64,000 bases of DNA from positions 1 through 64,000 of the forward strand of contig NZ_CP107009.1 in NCBI RefSeq assembly GCF_025725665.1, written 5' to 3'. The notes beneath the pieces were generated by a model. It saw only the letters and a program-made list of their open reading frames with translations. It ran no database searches and was not told the origin of the DNA. Positions 57,385 to 64,000 of the stretch are shown in pieces. Made by a program: the position numbers and the translations under genes. The stretch's first letter is position 1, and every line of letters starts with the position of its first letter. This stretch comes from Halomonas sp. LR3S48. Its GTDB lineage: Bacteria; Pseudomonadota; Gammaproteobacteria; Pseudomonadales; Halomonadaceae.

Positions 57385-58290
57385 ATGGCGGCCTCGATCA
57401 GCGACTCCATTCACTACGCTCCGGTCACGCGGCCCTACCGCCGCTGGCTGGCGCTGTCGGCCGCGCTATTGCTGCATCTGGCACTAATCGGCGTGGTGGC
57501 GAGCTGGCAGTTTGCCCCGGCTCCGGCCGAGCGCACGAGCCTTGACGTGGTGCTGGTGACGCGCCCGGCGGAGGCGCCGGTGGAGGCCGAGGCCATCGCC
57601 GAGGCGGATCAGCAGGCGGCCGGCGAGCAGGCCGAGGAAACTCCCGCCGAGCGCCGGGCGGCACCGCTGGACGAGCTACCCGTACTCGAGTCGCCGGAAA
57701 GCACCGTGGAGCCGGCCATGCCGGCAGATGTCGAGACAGCTGAGCGCCCTTCCGCCGAGCCCGAGCCCGCCGAATCCGAGCAAGCCAGTGAAGCAGCGTC
57801 GACGGAGCCGCGCGAGAGTGAGCCCCAAGCGTCGGAATCGGCCTCAGCGCCGACCGCCGTAGCGCCTTCGGCCTCGGGGCGTGACCTGCTGGCCCAGGCC
57901 ACCAGCAGCATTCGTCAGCAGGGGCTCGACGCCGGCCTCGCCGGTTCGGCCGACGACTCGCCACGCTCGGCGGCCCAGCGCGCTGCCGAGGCGCGCTACA
58001 TCGACGACTGGACACGGCGCGTCGAGGATTACGGCAACCGCGTCCATCCCGCCCCGCTCCACCTGCACGGCCAGTTGCGCATTCGCGTAGTGATCGGACG
58101 AGATGGTCAGCTTCGCCAGGCGGAGGTGGTACAATCCTCAGGACATACCGAACTCGATCAGGCGGCACTGGATACCGTGCACGGTGCCGGGCCCTACCGG
58201 CCCTTCGACAGCACCATGGGGGAACTGGACAGTCTCTCCATCACCCGCGTCTGGCGGTTCGGGGAAGGTAATCATTTTGGCGTGCGCTAG
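57385..58290 (+). CDS. TonB family energy transducer
   Basis: The 301-residue protein has a short cytoplasmic N-terminus, one transmembrane helix (about 20-40; LALSAALLLHLALIGVVASW with the His in the membrane), a long acidic Glu/Ala/Ser/Pro-rich periplasmic linker (about 50-165), and a C-terminal TonB domain (about 210-300; LRIRVVIGRDGQLRQAEVVQSSGHTELDQAAL). TonB couples the ExbBD motor to outer-membrane receptors. No exbBD lies nearby, so this may be a secondary TonB. The linker is acidic rather than the usual Pro-Lys type, possibly a halophile trait. Confidence 0.87.
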   Translation: MAASISDSIHYAPVTRPYRRWLALSAALLLHLALIGVVASWQFAPAPAERTSLDVVLVTRPAEAPVEAEAIAEADQQAAGEQAEETPAERRAAPLDELPVLESPESTVEPAMPADVETAERPSAEPEPAESEQASEAASTEPRESEPQASESASAPTAVAPSASGRDLLAQATSSIRQQGLDAGLAGSADDSPRSAAQRAAEARYIDDWTRRVEDYGNRVHPAPLHLHGQLRIRVVIGRDGQLRQAEVVQSSGHTELDQAALDTVHGAGPYRPFDSTMGELDSLSITRVWRFGEGNHFGVR

Positions 58291-58318
58291 GGTCATTGGT
58301 TCGCCGCCCGGGAGTCCC

Positions 58319-58891
58319 ATGCAATCCGTGCAAAACCTAGGCTTGAGACATCATTTTCTGCTGGCGATGCCGCATCTGGAAGATCCCAACTTTGCCGGCA
58401 CCCTCAGCTATCTCTGTGACCACGACGAGAACGGCACCATGGGCGTGATCGTCAATCGGCCGCTGGAGATCAACCTGGATGCGTTGTTCGAACAGCTCGA
58501 ACTCGACGGTGAGGAGAGCCCGCATCGCAGTGCGCCGGTCTACTACGGCGGCCCGACCCACAAGGATCGCGGCTTCATCCTGCACCGGGGCTCCAGCGAG
58601 CCTTGGGATTCCAGTATCCAGGTGGACGACGACATCGCCCTGACCACCTCCATGGACATCCTGCTGGCACTGGCCGCCGGCAACGGGCCGGAGGAGTTCC
58701 TGGTGTGCCTGGGCTGTGCCGGCTGGGAGGCGGGCCAACTCGAGCAGGAGCTCAAGGACAACGCCTGGCTCACCGTCGAGGCGGAGGGCGACATCCTGTT
58801 CAAGATACCGCCGGAGCAGCGCCTGAGCGCCGCCGCCGGCATCCTCGGTGTGGACCTCAACTTGATGTCGCGGGAGGCCGGGCACTCGTGA
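58319..58891 (+). CDS. algH: YqgE/AlgH family protein
   Basis: The 190-residue protein carries the family regions LRHHFLLAMPHLEDPNFAGTLSYLCDH, GTMGVIVNRPLEINLDALF, VYYGGPTHKDRGFILH and LVCLGCAGWEAGQLEQEL. Its biochemical activity is unknown; in Pseudomonas aeruginosa AlgH was described as an alginate regulator, and a nucleotide- or RNA-related role has been suggested from structure. A GGGAG Shine-Dalgarno precedes the ATG. It lies between tonB and ruvX, as in pseudomonads; a repeat-like inverted element separates it from ruvX. Confidence 0.92.
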   Translation: MQSVQNLGLRHHFLLAMPHLEDPNFAGTLSYLCDHDENGTMGVIVNRPLEINLDALFEQLELDGEESPHRSAPVYYGGPTHKDRGFILHRGSSEPWDSSIQVDDDIALTTSMDILLALAAGNGPEEFLVCLGCAGWEAGQLEQELKDNAWLTVEAEGDILFKIPPEQRLSAAAGILGVDLNLMSREAGHS

Positions 58892-58892
58892 C

Positions 58893-59031
58893 ATTCGCGC
58901 TGCAACGGCCTGCACTCGGCCATACTGCGTTGCTCAGAGACAAGAAATGCTCATTTACACCCAAGTAAACTCCGCTTCCTTGCCTCTGAGCACCTTGTCT
59001 GACCTTCGTTCGTCGCGTTGCAGCATCGAAT
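58893..59031. repeat. Imperfect 139-bp inverted repeat (REP/MITE-like extragenic element)
   Basis: The outer arms (ATTCGCGCTGCAACG at 58893 and its imperfect complement ending 59031) enclose a stem TGCTCAGAG / CTCTGAGCA (58931-58939 and 58984-58992). An innermost TTTAC / GTAAA hairpin (58954-58969) caps it. The whole 159-base gap between algH and ruvX can fold into one long cruciform. It looks like a mobile or repeated extragenic palindrome rather than a gene; no second copy is in the window. Confidence 0.55.
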
Positions 59032-59050
59032 GTGGGGTCGAGGGGGCAAG

Positions 59051-59503
59051 ATGTCCGGCCAGCGCCTGATCCTGGCCTTCGACTTCGGCACCCGCCGTAT
59101 CGGCGTGGCGGTGGGCAACGAACTGCTCGCCAGCGCCCGCCAGCTCGAACCGCTGCCGGCCCGCGACGGCATCCCCGACTGGGACGTCGTCACGCGGCTG
59201 GTCGAGGAGTGGCAGCCGGACCTGTTCGTGGTGGGGCTGCCGCTCAACATGGACGGCAGCGAGTCGGAGATGAGCTTGCGTGCGCGCAAGTTCGGCAAGC
59301 GCCTCTATGGCCGCTACGGCAAGCCCTGCGAGATGGTCGACGAGCGCGGCTCCACGCGAGAGGCCAAGGCCATCGCCCGCGAATCGGGGTTGCTGCGCAA
59401 CCCCAACAAGAGCTACCGCGACGAGGGTGTCGACGGCATCGCGGCGGTGCTGATCCTGGAGAGCTGGTTCGCCCGCCGGGAGGGTCTGCCGTCGCGAGAG
59501 TGA
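59051..59503 (+). CDS. ruvX: Holliday junction resolvase-like RuvX (YqgF)
   Basis: RuvX/YqgF is an RNase H-fold nuclease needed for pre-16S rRNA 5'-end processing. The 150-residue protein has LAFDFGTRRIGVAVG with the first catalytic Asp, DLFVVGLPLNMDGSES with the next acidic residues, and VDERGSTREA and DEGVDGIAAVLILESW at the C-terminus. The ATG at 59051 follows a G-rich Shine-Dalgarno; an upstream ATG at 59018 lies in the repeat element and is rejected. It is convergent with the UPF0261 gene. Confidence 0.94.
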   Translation: MSGQRLILAFDFGTRRIGVAVGNELLASARQLEPLPARDGIPDWDVVTRLVEEWQPDLFVVGLPLNMDGSESEMSLRARKFGKRLYGRYGKPCEMVDERGSTREAKAIARESGLLRNPNKSYRDEGVDGIAAVLILESWFARREGLPSRE

Positions 59504-59523
59504 CGACGCCTGGTCTCATCGTC

Positions 59524-60744
59524 TCATTCAGCAGGCATCGACTCGCCACGCATCAGCTCATGGAACTCGGCGACGGCAGCGGCGGCAAACGCCGGGTCGT
59601 TGATATGCCAGGGGCAGCGGATCAGGCGGCGCTCTGGCGTCTGTCGTACCGTGGCTTCCAGGGCAGCGAACAGAGCGGCGTCTGCCTCCGGGTCGTGGAA
59701 AGGCTGTCCCGGGGCATCCAGTGCCGAGACACCGCCTTCGGGCAGCAGGAAGCGCACGGGACCCCGGCAGCGGTTGAGCTTCTCCCCGATCCAGCGACCC
59801 ATTCTCGCGTTCTCGTCGATAGTCGTGCGCATCAGAGTGATCTGCGGATTATGTTCGTAGAAACGCCGTTGCCGATAAGGCTCGGGAAGCGTTTCCGGGC
59901 CGGCAAAGTTGACCATGTCGAGCGCGCCGCAGGAACCCACATAAGGCAGGCCGGCCTGCGCCAGTACGTCCAGCCGCGTCTCGCCGGCGCTGAAGATGCC
60001 GCCCATCAGCAGGTCACAGATTTCGGTGGTGGTGATGTCCACAAGCCCCCTCAACATGCCGCTGGCTGCCAGCTTCTCCATCGAGCGACCACCGGTACCG
60101 GTGGCATGGAAGACCAGGCAGTCGTACTCCGGCGCCAGCATATCGGTGATCCGGTTAACGCACGGCGTGGTGACGCCGAACATGCTCAGGCCGATGGCCG
60201 GTTTGTCCTCGGCAACATCGGGTATCTGCCCCTGCAGCATGCCGAGCAGGGCATGGGCCGCATTGCCCAGTACCCGACGTGAAATGCGGTTGAGTCCGGC
60301 GACGTCGGTGACTGAGTAGATCATGGCGATGTCGCTGGGCCCGACATAGGGTGCCACGTTGCCCGAGGCGATCGTCGAGACCATGACCTTGGGTACGCCG
60401 ATGTCGAGGTCGCGCATGGCCGGTGTAATCAGCGCGGTGCCGCCGGAGCCGCCGATTCCGATGATGCCGCCCACATCGTCGCGCTGTGCCAGCAGCCGGC
60501 GCAACGCCTCGGCCATATGCGCCACGGCGCGGCCCCGGTCATTGACGAATACCGCCTGCGAGCCCTGGGGGTGACAGGCGGCCACCTGGCTGGCGGGAAT
60601 GTCGGCGTCGGGTGCAGCGCCGCCGCTGGTACCGACATCGACGATCAACGCCTCGACGCCCGAGGCCTGCAGCAGATCGCGAAGGTAGCGCAGCTCCACG
60701 GCCTTGGTGTCACAGGTGCCGATGATGAAGGCTTTCTGTCCCAT
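59524..60744 (-). CDS. UPF0261 / Tm-1-like ATP-binding protein
   Basis: The 406-residue protein corresponds to the N-terminal half of the plant Tm-1 resistance protein (UPF0261, ATP-binding). It has [20 protein letters not shown] at the start, [21 protein letters not shown] with a glycine-rich loop, and [32 protein letters not shown] and [14 protein letters not shown] complete the motif set. The bacterial function is unknown. It shares an operon with the TIM-barrel partner gene, which corresponds to the other half of Tm-1. An AGGAGG precedes the ATG. Confidence 0.87.
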   Translation of the reverse strand: MGQKAFIIGTCDTKAVELRYLRDLLQASGVEALIVDVGTSGGAAPDADIPASQVAACHPQGSQAVFVNDRGRAVAHMAEALRRLLAQRDDVGGIIGIGGSGGTALITPAMRDLDIGVPKVMVSTIASGNVAPYVGPSDIAMIYSVTDVAGLNRISRRVLGNAAHALLGMLQGQIPDVAEDKPAIGLSMFGVTTPCVNRITDMLAPEYDCLVFHATGTGGRSMEKLAASGMLRGLVDITTTEICDLLMGGIFSAGETRLDVLAQAGLPYVGSCGALDMVNFAGPETLPEPYRQRRFYEHNPQITLMRTTIDENARMGRWIGEKLNRCRGPVRFLLPEGGVSALDAPGQPFHDPEADAALFAALEATVRQTPERRLIRCPWHINDPAFAAAAVAEFHELMRGESMPAE

Positions 60745-60800
60745 GGTGCCTCCTGGCCGGCATGCGTCGCGCCGGCCTGATTGTTATCAGAATGGTAGCG

Positions 60801-61238
60801 TCAGCCTTGGTAGCGCTCGACCGCCCCTTCGAAGGCCAGCCGAAAAGTGTCCGACACCCGCTGCACGACATCCTCGCGATCGGCCTCGGCCACCTCGAAC
60901 TCCGCCCACCATTCACCGAAACACTGGCCGCTTGTGGTGATCGGCTTCAGGCGCATTTCTGCCACGTAGCCCTGCACCGGCAGGGCCGGGGCGTCGAGAA
61001 TACGGTAGCAGCAGCGGTGTTCTCGATCCGAGAGCGTGAGCAGCTCCTCGCGGATGTGATTGCCATCGTGATCGTAAAAGTGTCGCACGCAGCCGATCTG
61101 GTCGGCGGGCTTGCCCTCCTCGATGTAGCTCCTGGCGAAAAAGGGATGGTAGTCCGGCAGGCCGTTGAAATCGCGCAGCACGCTCCAGGCCTGCTCGAGG
61201 GAGATGGTCATTACCGCACTGACGTATACCCGGGTCAT
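60801..61238 (-). CDS. SRPBCC (START-like) family protein
   Basis: The 145-residue protein has the SRPBCC lipid/ligand-binding fold: ISLEQAWSVLRDFNGLPDYHPF at the first helix, a central beta sheet, and a long C-terminal helix (VVQRVSDTFRLAFEGAVERY). This fold binds hydrophobic or aromatic ligands and includes polyketide cyclases. No catalytic motif is evident. An AAGGAG Shine-Dalgarno precedes the ATG. It sits between the two Tm-1-type genes in one minus-strand operon, suggesting that all act on the same small molecule. Confidence 0.8.
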   Translation of the reverse strand: MTRVYVSAVMTISLEQAWSVLRDFNGLPDYHPFFARSYIEEGKPADQIGCVRHFYDHDGNHIREELLTLSDREHRCCYRILDAPALPVQGYVAEMRLKPITTSGQCFGEWWAEFEVAEADREDVVQRVSDTFRLAFEGAVERYQG

Positions 61239-61262
61239 GGTGGTGTCTCCTTGGAATGACGG

Positions 61263-62090
61263 TCAGGCAATTGCCTTGAAGCGGCGAATTTGCTCGGTGA
61301 GCGCGATTTCCGTAGGTAGGCGCTCCATGCTGCTGGCGCCGTAGAAGCCATTACAGTGCTCGCTTAGTTTCATGACATAAGTGGCGTCTTCAGGGGTGGC
61401 GATGGGGCCGCCGTGACACAGAATGATGATGTCCCGGCGCACGCGCCGTGCCGCCTCGGCCCAGTCGTCGATCAGGCGCACCGACTCGTCGAGGCTCTTG
61501 GCCGACTCGGCGCCGATGGTGCCGCCCACAGTGACGCCCATGTGCGCCACGATGATGTCGGCGCCCGCCTCCGCCATGGCTACGGCCTCGTCGGCCGAGA
61601 ACACATAGGGCGTGGTCAACATGTCCATTTCGTGAGCCTGGCGAATCATGTCGACTTCGCTACCGTAGGTGATGCCGGTCTCCTCCAGGCTGACGCGGAA
61701 GGTGCCGTCGATCAGGCCCACGGTGGGAAAGTTCTGAACTCCCGAGAAGCCCAGTTCCTTCAGCTCGCGCAGCAGCTTGGGCATGATCACGAAGGGGTCG
61801 GTGCCGTTGACGCCGGCCAGCACAGGCGTGCGCTTGACCACCGGCAGCACCTCCAGCGCCATCTCCTGCACGATCTGGTTGGCGTTGCCGTAGGCCAGCA
61901 GGCCGGCGGAAGAAGCCCGCCCTGCCATGCGGTAACGCCCCGAGTTGTAGATCACGATCAAATCGATGCCGCCGGCTTCCTCGCACTTGGCCGAGATGCC
62001 GGTGCCGGCACCGCCGCCGATGATCGGCTGGCCGCGGGCGACCATGTCTTGGAAGCGGGCCATCAAATCCTTGCGGTTGAAGGAAGGCAT
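61263..62090 (-). CDS. TIM-barrel PEP-hydrolase-like protein (Tm-1 C-terminal type)
   Basis: The 275-residue protein is a phosphoenolpyruvate-hydrolase-like TIM barrel (PF09370 type): [44 protein letters not shown] N-terminus, [26 protein letters not shown] and [16 protein letters not shown]. The late [13 protein letters not shown] and [11 protein letters not shown] motifs follow. The start at 62090 has AAGGAG seven bases upstream. With UPF0261 it makes up the two modules fused in plant and fungal Tm-1-like proteins. The reaction in bacteria is not established. Confidence 0.85.
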   Translation of the reverse strand: MPSFNRKDLMARFQDMVARGQPIIGGGAGTGISAKCEEAGGIDLIVIYNSGRYRMAGRASSAGLLAYGNANQIVQEMALEVLPVVKRTPVLAGVNGTDPFVIMPKLLRELKELGFSGVQNFPTVGLIDGTFRVSLEETGITYGSEVDMIRQAHEMDMLTTPYVFSADEAVAMAEAGADIIVAHMGVTVGGTIGAESAKSLDESVRLIDDWAEAARRVRRDIIILCHGGPIATPEDATYVMKLSEHCNGFYGASSMERLPTEIALTEQIRRFKAIA

Positions 62091-62118
62091 GCAGGTTCTC
62101 CTTATGAATACTGGATGG

Positions 62119-63102
62119 TCATTGCTGATGAGTGCGGGGGCGAGAGTCCACCTTGGCCGCGGAAGTGGTGGAGCGTCGTGAACGAAGCGCCTGGTTGAGC
62201 TGGCCCACCACACCCTGGCGGAAGGTGAGTACGCAGGTCATGAACACCAGGCCGATGATCACTGTGACCCAGGCGCCGAAGGGATCCAGGTAGTGATTCA
62301 GCGTAGAGACGAGTGCAGCACCCACGGCGGGCCCGAACACCGTGCTCATACCGCCCAACAGGGTCATCAGGATGACGTCCCCGGAGGTGTGCCAGTGCAC
62401 GTCGTAGAGGGCCGCCAGTTGGAAGATGATCGCCTTGAGCGAGCCGGCTACGCCTGACAGGCCGGCCGAGATGGTAAATACCAGCACCTTGTAGCGGGCC
62501 ACGGGATAGCCCAATGAGACGGCACGCGGCTCGTGCTCGCGGATGGCGCGCAGCACGTGGCCGAAAGGGGAGTTGACGGTCCTCCATACCAGCCACAGGC
62601 CGACGCCGACGATGCCCACCACCACGTAGTAGAGTGCCCTGTCGCTGCGCAGGTCGATCACGCCCAGGAAGGTGCCACGCGGGATTCGCTGCAGGCCGTC
62701 CTCGGCACCGGCGAAGGGAGCCTGGAGGAAGAAGAAGAACACCAGCTGCGACAAGGCCAGGGTGATCATGGCCAGGTAGATGCCGCTGCGCCGAATCGCC
62801 AGGGCTCCCACGATAGCGCCCAGTGCTGCCGCCACCACGCCGCCCGCGAGAATTGCCAGTTCGGTGGGCACCCCGTAGGCCTTGGCCAGCAGTCCTGTCA
62901 CATAGGCACCGGTGCCGAAGAAGGCGGCGTGGCCGAAGGAGAGGATCCCAGTATGGCCCAGCAGCAGGTTGAAGGCACAGGCGAAGAGCACGAAGCACAG
63001 GGTCTTCATGACGAAGACGGGATAGATCAGCTGCGGGAAGAAGGGTACCGCCAGCAGTACCAGCAGGCCCAGGGCGAGCAGGGTGGAGGGTAGCGGTCTC
63101 AT
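62119..63102 (-). CDS. Branched-chain amino acid-type ABC transporter permease (LivM family)
   Basis: The 327-residue inner-membrane protein has about nine transmembrane helices. The LivM hallmarks are [29 protein letters not shown] and the cytoplasmic loop [38 protein letters not shown], which contacts the ATPase. A C-terminal Arg/Ser-rich tail is present. It ends 28 bases before the TIM-barrel gene, so transporter and enzymes are probably co-transcribed. The substrate is unlikely to be a branched-chain amino acid given the partners. Confidence 0.92.
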   Translation of the reverse strand: MRPLPSTLLALGLLVLLAVPFFPQLIYPVFVMKTLCFVLFACAFNLLLGHTGILSFGHAAFFGTGAYVTGLLAKAYGVPTELAILAGGVVAAALGAIVGALAIRRSGIYLAMITLALSQLVFFFFLQAPFAGAEDGLQRIPRGTFLGVIDLRSDRALYYVVVGIVGVGLWLVWRTVNSPFGHVLRAIREHEPRAVSLGYPVARYKVLVFTISAGLSGVAGSLKAIIFQLAALYDVHWHTSGDVILMTLLGGMSTVFGPAVGAALVSTLNHYLDPFGAWVTVIIGLVFMTCVLTFRQGVVGQLNQALRSRRSTTSAAKVDSRPRTHQQ

Positions 63103-63104
63103 GG

Positions 63105-63992
63105 TCAGCCCTCCTCACGGCCGAACAGCCCGGCCGGGCGCAGCAGCAGCACCAGCACCATGACCAGGAAGACGATGGTCGACGAGAACTCCGAGTAGAA
63201 CACCCGCGTGAAGCCTTCCACCACGCCCAGCCCCAGTCCGGTGACAATAGCGCCCATGATCGAGCCCAGCCCGCCGATCACCACGACGGCAAAGATGATG
63301 ATGACCAGGCTGGAGCCCATGGAGGGATTGACGTGGAAGATAGGAGCGGCGAGCACTCCGGCGAAGGCCGCCAGGCCCACGCCCACGCCATAGGTCAATG
63401 TGATCAGACGCGGCACGTTGATGCCGAAGGCCTGGGTCAGCTCCGAGCGCTCGGTGGCGGCGCGCAGGCTGGCGCCCAGCGACGTGCGCTCGATGATGAA
63501 CCAAGTGACGAAGCACAGCAGTAGCGCCGAGACGATTACGAAGCCGCGATAGAGGGGCAGGATCATGAAGCCCAGGTTGAGGGTGCCGCGCAGCAGTTCG
63601 GGGGTGGCGAAAGGCTGGCCGGAAGAGCCGAAGGCGACCCGGAACCCGCCCTCCAGCACCAGTACCAGACTGAAGGTCAACAGCAGTCCATAAATCGGAT
63701 CTAACCCATAAAGCCGGCGCAGGAATAGGAACTCGAACAGCATGCCGAACAGCGCTACGGCCAGCGGTGCGACAAATAGCGTCACCCAATAGTTGACTCC
63801 CAGGTACTGGGCCAGCAGGAAGGCCATAAAGGCGCCCAGCATGAAGAAGGCGCCATGGGCGAAATTGACGATCTTGAGAACGCCGAAGATGATGGCCAGG
63901 CCCAGGCTGAGCACCGCGTAGAAGGAGCCGTTGACGATGCCCAGCATGAGTTGTCCCAGCAGGGCCTGAATGGGAATGCCGAATATATCCAT
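63105..63992 (-). CDS. Branched-chain amino acid-type ABC transporter permease (LivH family)
   Basis: The 295-residue partner permease has about eight transmembrane helices. The family start is MDIFGIPIQALLGQLMLGIVNGSFYAVLSLGLAIIFG, followed by KIVNFAHGAFFMLGAF. The ATPase-contact loop is SLRAATERSELTQAFGINVPRLI and VIGGLGSIMGAIVTGLGLGV follows. The ATG at 63992 is taken as start; a GTG at 63998 is in frame and nothing beyond 64000 is visible. It is two bases upstream of livM. The ATPases and binding protein would lie beyond the window edge. Confidence 0.9.
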   Translation of the reverse strand: MDIFGIPIQALLGQLMLGIVNGSFYAVLSLGLAIIFGVLKIVNFAHGAFFMLGAFMAFLLAQYLGVNYWVTLFVAPLAVALFGMLFEFLFLRRLYGLDPIYGLLLTFSLVLVLEGGFRVAFGSSGQPFATPELLRGTLNLGFMILPLYRGFVIVSALLLCFVTWFIIERTSLGASLRAATERSELTQAFGINVPRLITLTYGVGVGLAAFAGVLAAPIFHVNPSMGSSLVIIIFAVVVIGGLGSIMGAIVTGLGLGVVEGFTRVFYSEFSSTIVFLVMVLVLLLRPAGLFGREEG

Positions 63993-64000
63993 GATCACTT

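Noticed and set aside
58892..59050. Small RNA gene in the algH-ruvX gap
   Set aside because: I see no promoter or T-tract terminator; the structure is better explained as an extragenic palindromic repeat.

Overview
The window is high-GC DNA (mid-60s % by eye) with the gene content of a gammaproteobacterium. The order dnaA-dnaN-recF-gyrB followed by convergent gmhB and glyS-glyQ, the rfaD/waaF/hldE/waaA lipopolysaccharide block, the zapA-6S RNA-fau and ygfB-pepP-ubiH-ubiI blocks, secB-rhodanese-gpmI-envC-ctpA and gshB-tonB-yqgE-ruvX all fit a Halomonas-like member of the Oceanospirillales. The genus is inferred from gene order and protein similarity alone. It is a chromosome segment beginning just inside the origin region. 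I see no insertion sequence, prophage, CRISPR array, tRNA or rRNA.

Layout. 1-7.3 kb: right side of oriC with DnaA boxes, the replication genes dnaA, dnaN, recF and gyrB, and five parS centromere sites (two inside recF). 6.6-22.7 kb: heptose and lipopolysaccharide core genes (gmhB, hldD, waaF, an OpgB-like transferase, several glycosyltransferases, a Kdo kinase, hldE, waaA) interrupted by glyS/glyQ and followed by rpiA. One glycosyltransferase (14.3-15.1 kb) is clearly AT-richer than its surroundings. 22.8-36.8 kb: housekeeping genes: ilvA, a 31-residue membrane peptide, folate salvage (fau), 6S RNA, zapA, ygfB, pepP, the ubiquinone hydroxylases ubiH and ubiI, ctpA, envC, gpmI, a rhodanese, secB and rsmE.

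36.8-54.8 kb is the metabolic centrepiece: an oxidative, non-phosphorylating route for hexuronates and aldarates. One operon carries kdgD, a TctCBA transporter, galactarate dehydratase and two glucarate dehydratases. A second carries another kdgD, a TRAP transporter, galactarolactone cycloisomerase and isomerase, uronate dehydrogenase, a GntR/FCD regulator and 2-oxoglutarate-semialdehyde dehydrogenase. Together they would convert galacturonate or glucuronate to lactone, aldarate, 5-dehydro-4-deoxyglucarate, 2-oxoglutarate semialdehyde and 2-oxoglutarate. Each operon starts with a near-identical promoter/operator module. The two kdgD copies share 523 of 524 bases over their 3' two-thirds but are diverged before that, which points to recent gene conversion.

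54.8-64 kb: a CvfB-like RNA-binding protein, a VOC-family enzyme with a palindromic operator, glutathione synthetase, a TonB-like protein, YqgE, RuvX, a repeat-like inverted element, and a minus-strand operon pairing the two halves of the Tm-1 protein (UPF0261 ATP-binding and TIM-barrel PEP-hydrolase-like) with an SRPBCC protein and branched-chain-amino-acid-type ABC permeases. The last group is the best candidate for an undescribed system. It runs off the right edge.
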